DNA of 41,297 nucleotides from DAOTYH01 sp034435015 (GTDB lineage: Bacteria > Chloroflexota > Anaerolineae > Aggregatilineales > UBA3940): NCBI GenBank assembly GCA_034435015.1, contig DAOTYH010000032.1:1-41297 (forward strand), in the 5' to 3' direction. A program made the position numbers and the translations under genes. How positions within the stretch are numbered: the stretch's first letter is position 1; every line of letters begins with the position of its first letter. The notes under the pieces were generated by a model. That model did not search any database and had not been told where the DNA came from. It was given only the letters and a program-made list of their open reading frames with translations. This document shows, piece by piece, positions 33,483 to 41,297 of the stretch.

Positions 33483-34691
33483 TTAGTATTTGATGTCCAC
33501 TATCTTCTTCGAGGTAGCTGACTCGACAATCGCATCGCAGATCACTGCCGCACGATAGCCGTCCTCGAAGGTAGCGCCATGCGGCCCGACTTCCTTGTTG
33601 TTGACAATGCAGTCGAGCAGATGGCCGATCTCATGCACGAAAGTATGCTCCCATCCGATGATGTGACCATGCGGCCACCAGTACGGAATCCAGGGATGAT
33701 AGCCCTCGGTGACAAGGACATTGGTCCAGCCCTGTGTCTCCTTTGGCTCTGTTCCAACCCAGAAGATCTCAAACTCGTTCAGGCGCTCCAGATTGAAGCG
33801 GATGCTGGCCTTCTCTGCGTTGATCTCGAAACAGTTGAAGTTCTTACGCCCAGCGGCAAAGCGCGTGGACTCGAACGTACCAATAGCGCCGTTCTCGAAC
33901 TCAGCCGCCGCGACAAATGCGTCATCCACATCCACTTTCGCTGGCTTGCCTGTTTGTGGATCAGGACGCTCAGGGATGAAAGTACGTGTGTAGGCCGCAA
34001 TACTCTTGATCCCGCCAACTAGATAGTGGGCGAGGTCAATGATGTGAGCACCCAGATCGCCGATTGCCCCACTACCTGCAACTTCCTTGTTCACACGCCA
34101 GATGGCAGGTGTGCCATAGTGAGGCATGATCCACTCTTGCAGATAGACAGCACGCCAGTGATAGATGCGCCCCAACGCCCCGCTGTCAATCAAATAGCGT
34201 ATCTGGCGCACAGCCGGCACAAAGCGGTAGTTGAACGCCACCATGGCCTTGACGCCGGTCTTATTGGCGACCTCAACCATCTTCTTGGCTTCTTCGGCTG
34301 TACGGGCGATCGGCTTCTCGCACAGAACGTGCTTGCCCTGCTCCATTGCGTAGATGCTTGGCTCCATATGGACATTGTTAGGTCCGCAGTTGTCGAACAA
34401 ATCAATGTCCTTAGCGAAATCATCCAGCATGCTCTTCCAGCCGCCAGCACGGTAGGCGTCATAACCATACCGCTTGGCGGCCTCAGCCACAGCTTCCTCG
34501 TTTGAGCCGCAAATAACGGAGAGATGGGGAATAGCCGGCGGCGGATACAGCATGTAAGGGATTTTCTTGTAGGCGTTGGTATGGGCTTTACCCATAAACG
34601 CATATCCCAGCATACCTATCTTGATGATCGGAGCCTCACCGGTGGCCTTTGCACCAGCCATTGCGGTGAACCCAGTTTCCTTCTCGCTCAT
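33483..34691 (-). CDS. Gfo/Idh/MocA-family oxidoreductase
   Basis: A 402-residue NAD(P)-dependent sugar dehydrogenase. The Rossmann domain starts IKIGMLGYAFMGKAH (residues 23-37). CEKP with Lys126 is the catalytic-lysine motif, and GDLGAHIIDLAHYL holds Asp212 and His216 of the active site. A C-terminal beta-sheet domain follows. Family members oxidise sugars, inositols or sugar acids at one carbon. The first 20 residues are a polar extension before the Rossmann fold. AGGAGG is well placed before the ATG. In the operon it follows an AP2-type TIM barrel, a pairing common in inositol and keto-sugar catabolism. Confidence 0.93.
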   Translation of the reverse strand: MSEKETGFTAMAGAKATGEAPIIKIGMLGYAFMGKAHTNAYKKIPYMLYPPPAIPHLSVICGSNEEAVAEAAKRYGYDAYRAGGWKSMLDDFAKDIDLFDNCGPNNVHMEPSIYAMEQGKHVLCEKPIARTAEEAKKMVEVANKTGVKAMVAFNYRFVPAVRQIRYLIDSGALGRIYHWRAVYLQEWIMPHYGTPAIWRVNKEVAGSGAIGDLGAHIIDLAHYLVGGIKSIAAYTRTFIPERPDPQTGKPAKVDVDDAFVAAAEFENGAIGTFESTRFAAGRKNFNCFEINAEKASIRFNLERLNEFEIFWVGTEPKETQGWTNVLVTEGYHPWIPYWWPHGHIIGWEHTFVHEIGHLLDCIVNNKEVGPHGATFEDGYRAAVICDAIVESATSKKIVDIKY

Positions 34692-34731
34692 AAGTCCTCC
34701 TAACGATATTTCTACTGTGTAGTAAGGATCA

Positions 34732-34762
34732 GGCGGGGCAAGGGGCTTTACAGCCCCCCGCC
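34732..34762 (-). promoter_or_regulatory. Intercistronic hairpin before the Gfo/Idh/MocA gene
   Basis: GGCGG plus GGGGCT (34732-34736 and 34742-34747) pair with AGCCCC plus CCGCC (34752-34762), 11 pairs with one five-base bulge and a four-base loop. Confidence 0.6.
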
Positions 34763-34781
34763 CGACTTCAGGAAACAGGTG

Positions 34782-35786
34782 CTATTTCTTGGCCGCGAAG
34801 GCGGCATCGAACGCTACTGCTGAAGCGGTGAAGTCCTGCTTACGGATCATCTCCAATGCTTCAGGCGCTCCCCACTCACGGTCCATGCCGGTATCCTCCC
34901 ACTCAATGGAGAGAGGGCCTTGATAGCCGACACGGTTCAGAGCACGGATGATCGGATCCCACTTGACGCCGCCACGCCCCGGCGAGACAAAATCCCAACC
35001 GCGGCGCGGATCTCCAAAGTCCAGATGCGAGGACAGGATACTGTTACGCCCTGTCAGTTGGACACGAGAGTCCTTGACATGAACATGCCAGATGCGATCG
35101 CCAAATTCATTGATGAACTCTACCGGATCAATGAACTGGTGAATGAAGTGGCTGGGGTCAAAGTTGAATCCGAAGCTGGGATGGTTATTGATAGCGTCGA
35201 GGGCACGGCGGGCCGTGATGATGTCGTAGGCGATCTCGGTTGGGTGTACCTCAAGGCCAAACTTGATGTCATTCTGCTTGAAGACATCCAGAATGGGAAG
35301 CCAGCGGTCGGCAAAATCTTTGAATCCCGCCTCGATATCAGCCTGCGTGGTGGGAGGGAAGAAGTACAGATTCTTCCATACCTTGCTGCCAGTGAAGCCG
35401 TTGACAATCTTGACGCCGAACTTCTTGGCGGCAATCGCAGTGTTCTTCATTTCCTCAGCGCAACGCTGGCGGACGCCCTCCGGGTCTCCGTCGCCCCACA
35501 GGCGCGGCGGCAGGATGCGCTGATGGCGCTCGTCAATCGGGTCATCAGCAACACACTGCCCCACTAGATGGGTGCTGATAGCGAAGCACTTCAGATTGTA
35601 CTTGTTGAGAATGTCCCAACGGGTCTGAACATAGCTGTCATCGGAGAGAGCCTTGTCCACTTCGAAGTGGTCACCCCAGCAAGCTAACTCCAGCCCATCG
35701 AACCCCCAAGCGCTGGCTTTCTTGGCCAGGTCTTCGAGAGTCAGATCGGCCCACTGCCCGGTAAAGAGCGTGACAGGTCGTGCCAT
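34782..35786 (-). CDS. Sugar phosphate isomerase/epimerase family TIM barrel (AP2 superfamily)
   Basis: A 334-residue TIM-barrel protein of the AP-endonuclease-2/xylose-isomerase-like superfamily, which includes inositol-pathway IolE/IolH-type dehydratases and isomerases. The probable metal site is Glu179 in GLEVHPTE, Asp210 and His213 in NFDPSHF, His236 in HVHVKD, and Glu295 in SIEWED. The N-terminal FTGQWADLTLEDLAKKASAWGFDGLEL is typical. AAGGAGG precedes the ATG. It is followed by the Gfo/Idh/MocA dehydrogenase and preceded by a ketose 3-epimerase, so it should act in the same sugar pathway. The reaction (epimerase, isomerase or dehydratase) is open. Confidence 0.9.
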   Translation of the reverse strand: MARPVTLFTGQWADLTLEDLAKKASAWGFDGLELACWGDHFEVDKALSDDSYVQTRWDILNKYNLKCFAISTHLVGQCVADDPIDERHQRILPPRLWGDGDPEGVRQRCAEEMKNTAIAAKKFGVKIVNGFTGSKVWKNLYFFPPTTQADIEAGFKDFADRWLPILDVFKQNDIKFGLEVHPTEIAYDIITARRALDAINNHPSFGFNFDPSHFIHQFIDPVEFINEFGDRIWHVHVKDSRVQLTGRNSILSSHLDFGDPRRGWDFVSPGRGGVKWDPIIRALNRVGYQGPLSIEWEDTGMDREWGAPEALEMIRKQDFTASAVAFDAAFAAKK

Positions 35787-35853
35787 AGCTTTTCCTCCTT
35801 AGCAAGTTTAAGCGGGATACAAAGGCCCAAAGGCCCAATGCTCACCAGACTAC

Positions 35854-36702
35854 TTAAGCCATGATCTTCCGCAGGAAAGCTACGCCTTCCTTTGCGAGCG
35901 CGTCCTGGCTGCTTGCCAATGGCCGCCAGATCGCGGCCGCACGGGCAATGCTCTTGACCTTATCGGTGAAGGACTCGATCACTAGCGGCCCCTCATACTT
36001 GATGTCCTTGAGGGCCTGCGCCACCTCATTCCAAGGCACGTGGCCGGAGCCGGGCGTGCCGCGATCATTCTCACAAGTGTGGACATGGCGCAGACGCGGG
36101 CCAACCGCGCGGATCGCATCACCCAGCGAAGGCTCTTCGATGTTCATGTGGAAGGTATCCAGCATGATCTGAAGGCTGGGGCTTCCAACGCTATCCACCA
36201 CCTCAATAGCCTGCGAGGCCAGATTGATGAAGCTGGTCTCAAAGCGGTTGAGCGGCTCAAGGCACAGCACTACACCCCGGTCCTGAGCATAGGAGGCCAG
36301 CGACTTGAGCGTTGGGATCAGGATGTCCATGTCCCGCTTGCGCTCTTCCGGTGTCTGTTGCCATGTACGCCCCACAGCCGAGTAGATTGGGCCAACCACA
36401 TTGGTAGCACCAATGGTATGAGCGGCGTCAATAACATGACGTACATAAGCGGCCCCATTCTCACGGATGCTGGCATCAGGATGGATCAGGTCACGATCAG
36501 GCCCCATGGCCAGAACAACGCTGACACCCAGATTGTTCTCGCGGATCACCTCTGCCGCACGAGCATAGTCGAAGTCGTTGAGACCCTCAATGGGCACCTC
36601 AATCCAGTCGAAACCCAGCTCGGCCACATGAGGGGCCAGCCTTTCCAAGTCCTCTGTAGTTAGTGGAGAAACCCACACCCAAGTATTGACACCGAACTTC
36701 AT
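35854..36702 (-). CDS. Ketose 3-epimerase (D-tagatose/D-psicose 3-epimerase family)
   Basis: A 282-residue TIM-barrel epimerase. It closely follows the D-tagatose/D-psicose 3-epimerase pattern: MKFGVNTWVW at the N-terminus, LCLEPLNRFE with Glu149, MLDTFHMNIEE with Asp182 and His185, RHVHTCENDRGTPG with His208, and VIESF with Glu243. The two glutamates and Asp/His hold a divalent metal and invert C3 of a free ketose. Similarity to this family is much stronger than for the other barrels in the operon. GAGAGGAG lies upstream of the ATG. It sits directly downstream of the ABC ATPases. Confidence 0.9.
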   Translation of the reverse strand: MKFGVNTWVWVSPLTTEDLERLAPHVAELGFDWIEVPIEGLNDFDYARAAEVIRENNLGVSVVLAMGPDRDLIHPDASIRENGAAYVRHVIDAAHTIGATNVVGPIYSAVGRTWQQTPEERKRDMDILIPTLKSLASYAQDRGVVLCLEPLNRFETSFINLASQAIEVVDSVGSPSLQIMLDTFHMNIEEPSLGDAIRAVGPRLRHVHTCENDRGTPGSGHVPWNEVAQALKDIKYEGPLVIESFTDKVKSIARAAAIWRPLASSQDALAKEGVAFLRKIMA

Positions 36703-36729
36703 TGCAGATTCTCCTCTCTTTCAAGAAAG

Positions 36730-36755
36730 ACCGACCAACTTTTGAGCTGGACGGT
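36730..36755 (-). promoter_or_regulatory. Weak hairpin between the ATPase and epimerase genes
   Basis: ACCGACCA (36730-36737) pairs with TGGACGGT (36748-36755) over eight positions with one central mismatch and a ten-base loop. Confidence 0.35.
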
Positions 36756-36763
36756 TGACCTGC

Positions 36764-37828
36764 TTACGAGACAGGGATACGTACCCCATCCGACTGGAAG
36801 TAGTGCAGGCGGTTGCGGTTGATGTCGAAGCGGACCTCATCGCCAATCCGCAGATTGGTCATGCCGGCTACAATGCTCAGCAACGACTGCTCGCCTGATC
36901 GGATATGAAGGATAGTCTCCACGCCCAGCGGCTCGATCAACGCGATCTGCCCGCCAAATTCCCCTCTCTCGCTCAGTTTGACGTCCTCAGGACGCACCCC
37001 CAAAATGAAGGAGAAAGGAAGATGATCACCCTGGGGCACGGGCAGGCGGATCGTGCTCTCATCAACGTGAAGGGTGCCATTGTCGCGGCTGGCCTTCAGC
37101 AGGTTGATGCGGGGAGTACCGACAAGCTGTGCCACGAAGGTGTCAGCGGGCCGGTCATAGATGTCATCGGGTGTGCCTACCTGAATGAGATGCCCCTCAC
37201 GCAGTACACCGATTCGGTCGGCCATCGTCAGGGCCTCGATCTGGTCGTGTGTTACGAACAGCGTCGTGCTGTTCACTGTCTTCTGGATGTGCTTCAACTC
37301 AACACGCAATGCCTCACGCAGTTTGGCATCCAAGTTAGAGAGCGGCTCATCCATCAAGAAGACACGCGGCTCACGGACAATGGCGCGGCCAATTGACACA
37401 CGCTGCATCTCACCACCCGAGAGGTTGGCCGTCTTACGGTCAAGGAGATGGGTGATGTGTAGCGTCTCTGCGGCACGCTCTACCCGCCTGCGAATCTCTG
37501 GCTCCGGGGTACGCCGCATAGGCGAGCGCAACGGAAAGGCCAGATTGTCGTAGACAGTCATGGTTGGGTAGAGCGAATACTGCTGGAAGACAAAGGCAAT
37601 GTCGCGGTCAGAAGGGATGAGATGGTCAACCGGCTCACCATCAAACAGCACACTGCCCTCATCTTGATGTTCCAACCCCGCTATGATCCGCAAGGTGGTC
37701 GTCTTACCAGCACCCGTGGGGCCAAGCAAGACAAAGAACTCTCCATCGTTGATTGAGAAGGAAACATCGTCTAAGGCTGTAACATCCTTGAAGCGCTTTG
37801 TGATGTTGCGTAGCTCTACACTACTCAT
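36764..37828 (-). CDS. MalK/UgpC-type ABC transporter ATPase (second of two)
   Basis: A 354-residue ATP-binding subunit for a sugar importer. Motifs: Walker A GPTGAGKTT, Q loop FVFQQYSLYP, signature LSGGEMQRV, Walker B VFLMDEPLSNLDA, switch FVTHDQIEAL. A C-terminal TOBE/OB regulatory domain runs from about residue 235. The ATG at 37828 has GGAGGT seven bases upstream and shares one base with the stop of the preceding ATPase gene (TGATG), so the two are translationally coupled. A GTG five codons further upstream is in frame but less well placed. Confidence 0.95.
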   Translation of the reverse strand: MSSVELRNITKRFKDVTALDDVSFSINDGEFFVLLGPTGAGKTTTLRIIAGLEHQDEGSVLFDGEPVDHLIPSDRDIAFVFQQYSLYPTMTVYDNLAFPLRSPMRRTPEPEIRRRVERAAETLHITHLLDRKTANLSGGEMQRVSIGRAIVREPRVFLMDEPLSNLDAKLREALRVELKHIQKTVNSTTLFVTHDQIEALTMADRIGVLREGHLIQVGTPDDIYDRPADTFVAQLVGTPRINLLKASRDNGTLHVDESTIRLPVPQGDHLPFSFILGVRPEDVKLSERGEFGGQIALIEPLGVETILHIRSGEQSLLSIVAGMTNLRIGDEVRFDINRNRLHYFQSDGVRIPVS

Positions 37829-38919
37829 CAGCGCACCTCCCACGGTAGTGCGGCTTCTGTTCGGGGATCGAAGAAGCGCACCATGTCTGGGGCAAGATCA
37901 AAGCGTACGGACGCACCAATTGGGTAGCGGATACCGCGAGCAGCGCGCGCATGTACAATCTGATCGCCGTTTAAGTTCAAGTGCAACATGGCGTAGGCAC
38001 CATGCATGTCAGAGGCATATACCTCAGCGGCTAGTGCACCATTCTCGTTTAAGATCGCCGCTTCTGGGCGGAACCCTAGGATGACATCTCCTTCACGCCC
38101 TATTGCACGCTGGAGCGCCGGCAACCACTCCTGAGGGACTGGATAGTGGTTATTGCCCGGCAAATGTACGGCACCATCAGCAAAGCGGCCGTTCACCAGA
38201 TTCATTCCAGGACTACCGATGAAGCGGGCTACGAACAGGTTAGCCGGGTTGTAATACACTTCGGCAGGCGTTCCAATCTGCTGGATCACCGCTTCTGACA
38301 TGACCACGATACGGTCGCCCATGGCCATGGCTTCAATCTGGTCATGGGTTACGTACACAGTGGTAGCGTCCTCTGCAATGTGCAGGCGCTTGATCTCGGC
38401 ACGCATCGTTTCACGGAAGTCTGCGTCCAGCGCTCCTAAAGGTTCATCCATCAAGAACGCTTCTGGCCGACGCACCAACGCTCGGGCGAGCGCTACACGC
38501 TGTTGGTCGCCGCCGCTCAGAACGCCTGGCCGCAGTCCCATCAGGTGAGAGATGCGCAGGAAGTCTGCCACCTCGCTGACACGCTTCTCTGCTTCCGCCC
38601 GCGGAGTGCCTTGAGCCAGAAGAGGGAAGATGATGTTTTCTTTAGAGGTTAGGTGAGGATAGAGCGCAAAGAACTGAAACACAAATGCGATGTCACGACG
38701 GCTGGGATGTACCCACGTTACATCGCGCCCATTCAACAGAATGCGTCCCCCCGTGACTGTTTCAAGCCCGGAGATCATACGGAGTGTGGTGGTCTTGCCG
38801 CACCCGGAAGGGCCAAGCAACACCACAAACTCCCGATCATTGATGGTTAAGTCCATCGGTTTCACAGCATGGAGGGAGCCAAACTTCTTTTCAACTTGGC
38901 GTAGTTCGATTGTTGCCAT
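37828..38919 (-). CDS. MalK/UgpC-type ABC transporter ATPase (first of two)
   Basis: A 363-residue ATPase with Walker A GPSGCGKTT, Q loop FVFQFFALYPHL, signature LSGGDQQRVA (families usually show LSGGQQQRVA), Walker B FLMDEPLGALDA, switch YVTHDQIEAM and a C-terminal TOBE region. It is clearly different from the adjacent ATPase, so the two may form a heterodimer on one pair of permeases. Only a weak ribosome site (GGAT) is seen before its ATG. It lies downstream of the two permease genes with a 64-base gap. Confidence 0.95.
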   Translation of the reverse strand: MATIELRQVEKKFGSLHAVKPMDLTINDREFVVLLGPSGCGKTTTLRMISGLETVTGGRILLNGRDVTWVHPSRRDIAFVFQFFALYPHLTSKENIIFPLLAQGTPRAEAEKRVSEVADFLRISHLMGLRPGVLSGGDQQRVALARALVRRPEAFLMDEPLGALDADFRETMRAEIKRLHIAEDATTVYVTHDQIEAMAMGDRIVVMSEAVIQQIGTPAEVYYNPANLFVARFIGSPGMNLVNGRFADGAVHLPGNNHYPVPQEWLPALQRAIGREGDVILGFRPEAAILNENGALAAEVYASDMHGAYAMLHLNLNGDQIVHARAARGIRYPIGASVRFDLAPDMVRFFDPRTEAALPWEVR

Positions 38920-38983
38920 ATCTTAATCCGATAGGTAAAGACTTGGCTTTGGAGCGGCCAACAGCAGGCCCACTAGTAACCCG

Positions 38984-39988
38984 CTATTGGCGGATCGCCC
39001 CAAAGGTTACACCACGCAGTAAGTACTTACGCAGTGCAAACGTGATGATCACGACAGGGATCAGGAATCCCAGCGATCCCGCTGCGATAGCTGACCACTC
39101 AAGGCCGCCGCTTCCCAACATAGTTGCAATGCTTGGCGGAGCAGTCCGTGCCCGCTGGCTGGTCAACATCAGTGCAAAGGCATACTCGTTCCAAGCAAAG
39201 ATCAGGCAGAAGACTGTTGTTGCGGCAATGCCTGTCACCGCCTGCGGCAGGACTATCTTGAAGAAGGCCTGCAAACGGGTATAGCCGTCTACCAGGGCCG
39301 CCTCTTCGTACTCACGCGGGATCTCGTCAATAAACCCCTTCAACAACCAGACCGAGAACGACAAGTTGAAGACGGTGTACAAGAAGATCATCCCAATGTG
39401 AGTATCATGCAGGCGTAGCTGGCGGTACATCAGGAAGATTGGGATGGTGACTACTACAGCAGGCAACATACGGGTGCTAAGGATAAAGAAGAGCAAGTCT
39501 CCCTTCCCGGGCACGTTGAAACGGCTGAAGGCATATGCCGACAACAGGCCCAACACCACCGATGCTATAGTGGAAGTCCCTGCAATGATCAGCGAGTTCC
39601 TCAGACGGAATACGTAGTCGCTAGGGCCGGTTATTTCCAGCCCGCCTTCAAAGGCGATCCGCTCAAACAGATTCATCTCGCCGGCGGCGGCACGTTCCTG
39701 GAATTCAGCCAACCTGCCCGCCGTCACAATAGCGCGGTCCGTCAGCAAAAAGACAAAACCCTCTAGGGTCGGCGTGAAGATGAGTTTAGGAGGCGGAGTT
39801 GTGATGTCAACCCGCGACTTGAAAGCTGTGATCAGCATCACAAAGATCGGGATCAGGATGATCAGGGCCAGCGCCAGCGAGAGCAAGGCTCGGATCGTCC
39901 GCCATGTCCTTGCGCCGGGGCTGATCCTGTCAACCCGAATTGACTCTATGACTGGCCTGCGGGGGCCAGTCTCTTCAAAACTTGCCAT
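38984..39988 (-). CDS. MalG-type sugar ABC transporter permease
   Basis: A 334-residue inner-membrane permease with six predicted helices. The EAA loop that contacts the ATPases is EEAALVDGYTRLQAFFKIVLP (residues about 226-246). The loop between the first and second helices is about 75 residues, longer than the roughly 40 in many MalG relatives, and includes a charged helix around EFQERAAAGEMNLFERIA. The N-terminus has a polar extension of about 30 residues. Its start is four bases after the stop of the other permease, so both are made together. Confidence 0.94.
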   Translation of the reverse strand: MASFEETGPRRPVIESIRVDRISPGARTWRTIRALLSLALALIILIPIFVMLITAFKSRVDITTPPPKLIFTPTLEGFVFLLTDRAIVTAGRLAEFQERAAAGEMNLFERIAFEGGLEITGPSDYVFRLRNSLIIAGTSTIASVVLGLLSAYAFSRFNVPGKGDLLFFILSTRMLPAVVVTIPIFLMYRQLRLHDTHIGMIFLYTVFNLSFSVWLLKGFIDEIPREYEEAALVDGYTRLQAFFKIVLPQAVTGIAATTVFCLIFAWNEYAFALMLTSQRARTAPPSIATMLGSGGLEWSAIAAGSLGFLIPVVIITFALRKYLLRGVTFGAIRQ

Positions 39989-39992
39989 CGCC

Positions 39993-40964
39993 TTAGGCCT
40001 CCCCCTTGATACTGTTTAGATACCTGATGTAAAGGTTGCTTACACCAATGACGATGATGAGAATGATATACGCCAGCGCGCTGGCACGGCCTGTCTGCCA
40101 CTGGCCGAGAAAGGCCTGCCGGTAGAGATTAACGGCGATCAGCTCGGTTTGAGTGCCGGGGCCGCCGCCGGTCATTCCCATCACCAAGTCGAAGGACTTC
40201 AGTGCCTCAATGGAACGAAACAGTACCGCGATCAAGAGCAGGGGAGCAACCTGCGGCAGTGTGATGCGCCAGAACTGGAACCATGGGCTGGCCCGGTCAA
40301 TCGCCGCCGCCTCGTAGAGGTATTCGGGAATGGCGTTCAGCCCGGAGAGCGTCAGCAACATCACAAATGGGCTCCACATCCATACATCAACAAGCACAAC
40401 CGCCCAGAGTGCCAAACCCGGAACCGGCGTGCCTCCCCAACGGCTGGCCAGCCAGTCGGGTGCCGTGGCCGGGTTAGTGTAGCCCAGGATGTAGTTGAGA
40501 TAACCAAAGGTCGGGTTGTACATCAGCTTCCAGAACAGCCCTACCACGACAGGGGAGAGCATCATCGGGATCAGGATCAAAGTAGTGATCAAGCCACTGC
40601 CTTTGAACTTCTCCCGCAACAACATGGCCAACCCAAAACCGAGCAGGGTCTCAAGCCCGACCGAAACCAGCGCATAGCGGCCAGTGGTCGCAAAGTACTG
40701 CCACAACTGGCGATCCTGCAGGATGTTACGGAAGTTCTGGAAACCAACCCACACAGGGTCTATACGGGCAATAGCAGAGTAGTTGGTGAAGCTCAGATAC
40801 AGGCTATAAAACAGAGGGAACAAGTTGAAAGCAATTAGCAGAGCGAGTGTTGGCCACATGAACAGATTCTGGATCGCGCGATCGCTCAGATGGCGCCGCG
40901 CCTTGGTTCGGCGGGGAGCCACACTCGCGGTAGTACTCATTTCTTGAGCCTTGACTGACGACAT
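39993..40964 (-). CDS. MalF/UgpA-type sugar ABC transporter permease
   Basis: A 323-residue inner-membrane permease. A basic N-terminus (APRRTKARRHLSDR) precedes six helices. The EAA loop reads YEAAAIDRASPWFQFWRITLP (residues about 213-233). The topology is typical of the MalF/UgpA class that pairs with MalG-type partners in carbohydrate uptake. It is separated from the solute-binding-protein gene by 89 bases holding a strong hairpin. No solute can be predicted from the permease alone. Confidence 0.94.
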   Translation of the reverse strand: MSSVKAQEMSTTASVAPRRTKARRHLSDRAIQNLFMWPTLALLIAFNLFPLFYSLYLSFTNYSAIARIDPVWVGFQNFRNILQDRQLWQYFATTGRYALVSVGLETLLGFGLAMLLREKFKGSGLITTLILIPMMLSPVVVGLFWKLMYNPTFGYLNYILGYTNPATAPDWLASRWGGTPVPGLALWAVVLVDVWMWSPFVMLLTLSGLNAIPEYLYEAAAIDRASPWFQFWRITLPQVAPLLLIAVLFRSIEALKSFDLVMGMTGGGPGTQTELIAVNLYRQAFLGQWQTGRASALAYIILIIVIGVSNLYIRYLNSIKGEA

Positions 40965-40984
40965 AATTTGGTCTCTTTCATATT

Positions 40985-41028
40985 TCAGCAGGGGGAGGCG
41001 GCTCGCACCGCCTCCCCGCTCATGCTGA
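40985..41028 (-). promoter_or_regulatory. Strong hairpin between solute-binding-protein and permease genes
   Basis: GGGGAGGCGG (40992-41001) pairs perfectly with CCGCCTCCCC (41008-41017), loop six bases. TCAGCA (40985-40990) also pairs with TGCTGA (41023-41028) outside an internal loop. Such a hairpin commonly gives binding-protein mRNA an excess over permease mRNA. Confidence 0.7.
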
Positions 41029-41053
41029 GATAAGTGAACCCCAACCTTACAGG

Positions 41054-41297
41054 CTAGGGCGTGGGCGTGATGAACCCGCCCTCGCGCAAGATACGGTCAT
41101 GCTCCTCGGCGATCCGGTCCATCGTCTCCTGAGCTGTGCCGATACCCTCGACGACGAAGGCGCTGAACTCACGCTGAGTGATCTCCAGCAGTTGGCCGTA
41201 GACCGGGATGTTCCAGAAGTCCTTGACCATGGTCATCGTCTCGGCGAAAGCGGGGTTGAAGGGCGCGGCATTTAGGAAGGTCTCCGACTGCAGCACG
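41054..41297 (-). CDS. Sugar ABC transporter solute-binding protein, C-terminus (partial at right edge)
   Basis: The last 81 codons of a gene that enters from the right edge. The segment (FWNIPVYGQLLEITQREFSAFVVEG, TAQETMDRIAEEHDRILREGG) matches the C-terminal helices of cluster-B extracellular solute-binding proteins, which capture sugars outside the membrane and deliver them to the permeases. The signal peptide and most of the ligand site lie outside the window. Gene order binding protein, two permeases and ATPases supports the assignment. Confidence 0.85.
   Translation of the reverse strand, partial: VLQSETFLNAAPFNPAFAETMTMVKDFWNIPVYGQLLEITQREFSAFVVEGIGTAQETMDRIAEEHDRILREGGFITPTP

Noticed and set aside
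40149..40838. Open frame of 229 codons on the plus strand
   Set aside because: It is antisense to the MalF-type permease, its product has low complexity and no family resemblance, and no ribosome site precedes it.
1..41297. Mobile elements, CRISPR arrays, tRNA or rRNA genes
   Set aside because: I found no transposase or integrase motifs, no regularly spaced repeats and no tRNA-like or rRNA sequence on reading both strands. A tRNA or Rfam scan would settle it.

Overview
The window is about 55 percent G+C, densely coded, and uses standard start and stop signals. It reads like a chromosomal segment of a free-living, sugar-fermenting bacterium. The gene mix fits Chloroflexota, probably Anaerolineae: a standalone dnaN, GAF/PAS-rich signalling, GH31 and GH1 glucosidases, a MGDG-synthase-type glycosyltransferase and a long sugar-import operon. 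That assignment is an inference from gene content, not from a marker gene. I see no rRNA, tRNA, CRISPR array, transposase or phage gene. No gene-free stretch exceeds about 190 bases.

Layout. 1-1446 (+) is the C-terminal half of pyruvate phosphate dikinase, closed by a bidirectional terminator. 1539-3061 (-) holds a C45-type Ntn hydrolase and a DUF952 protein. 3199-5574 (+) is ComEC, whose metallo-beta-lactamase domain has lost its metal ligands. 5611-8127 (-) is a SPFH/stomatin protein followed three bases later by a HEAT-repeat protein. 8294-9331 (+) is an AIR-synthase/HypE-like protein. 9328-11742 (-) is a Fur-family regulator coupled to a membrane-anchored TPR protein. 11865-13004 (-) is dnaN, divergent from 13143-15686 (+), a GH31 alpha-glucosidase. 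The 138 bases between them carry a perfect dyad inside the dnaN promoter. 15776-17095 (+) is rarA. 17143-21090 (-) is a GH1 beta-glucosidase followed by a fused amidotransferase-like/flippase membrane protein. 21260-25155 (-) holds an ECF sigma factor and a two-component pair (PAS-PAS-GAF-GAF kinase with NarL-type regulator). 25346-27889 (-) is glyA and a MGDG-synthase-like glycosyltransferase.

28089-41297 (-) is one long sugar uptake and catabolism operon of at least thirteen genes, entering from beyond the right edge. In transcription order it encodes: a solute-binding protein (only its C-terminus is in the window), two permeases, two different MalK-type ATPases, a ketose 3-epimerase, a second AP2-type TIM-barrel isomerase, a Gfo/Idh/MocA dehydrogenase, a small four-helix membrane protein, a xylose/rhamnose-isomerase-like protein, a xylulokinase-like FGGY kinase, a PfkB kinase and a second xylose-isomerase-like protein. 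It ends in a strong terminator.

How the genes work together. The operon supplies an importer, an oxidoreductase, four sugar isomerase/epimerase barrels and two sugar kinases. That is enough to convert an unusual sugar or sugar acid into a phosphorylated ketose. Hairpins sit at several internal junctions and could set different transcript levels along the operon. The best candidates for undescribed biology are this pathway, the dead nuclease domain of ComEC, the amidotransferase-like/flippase fusion, the SPFH-HEAT pair, and the operator embedded in the dnaN promoter.
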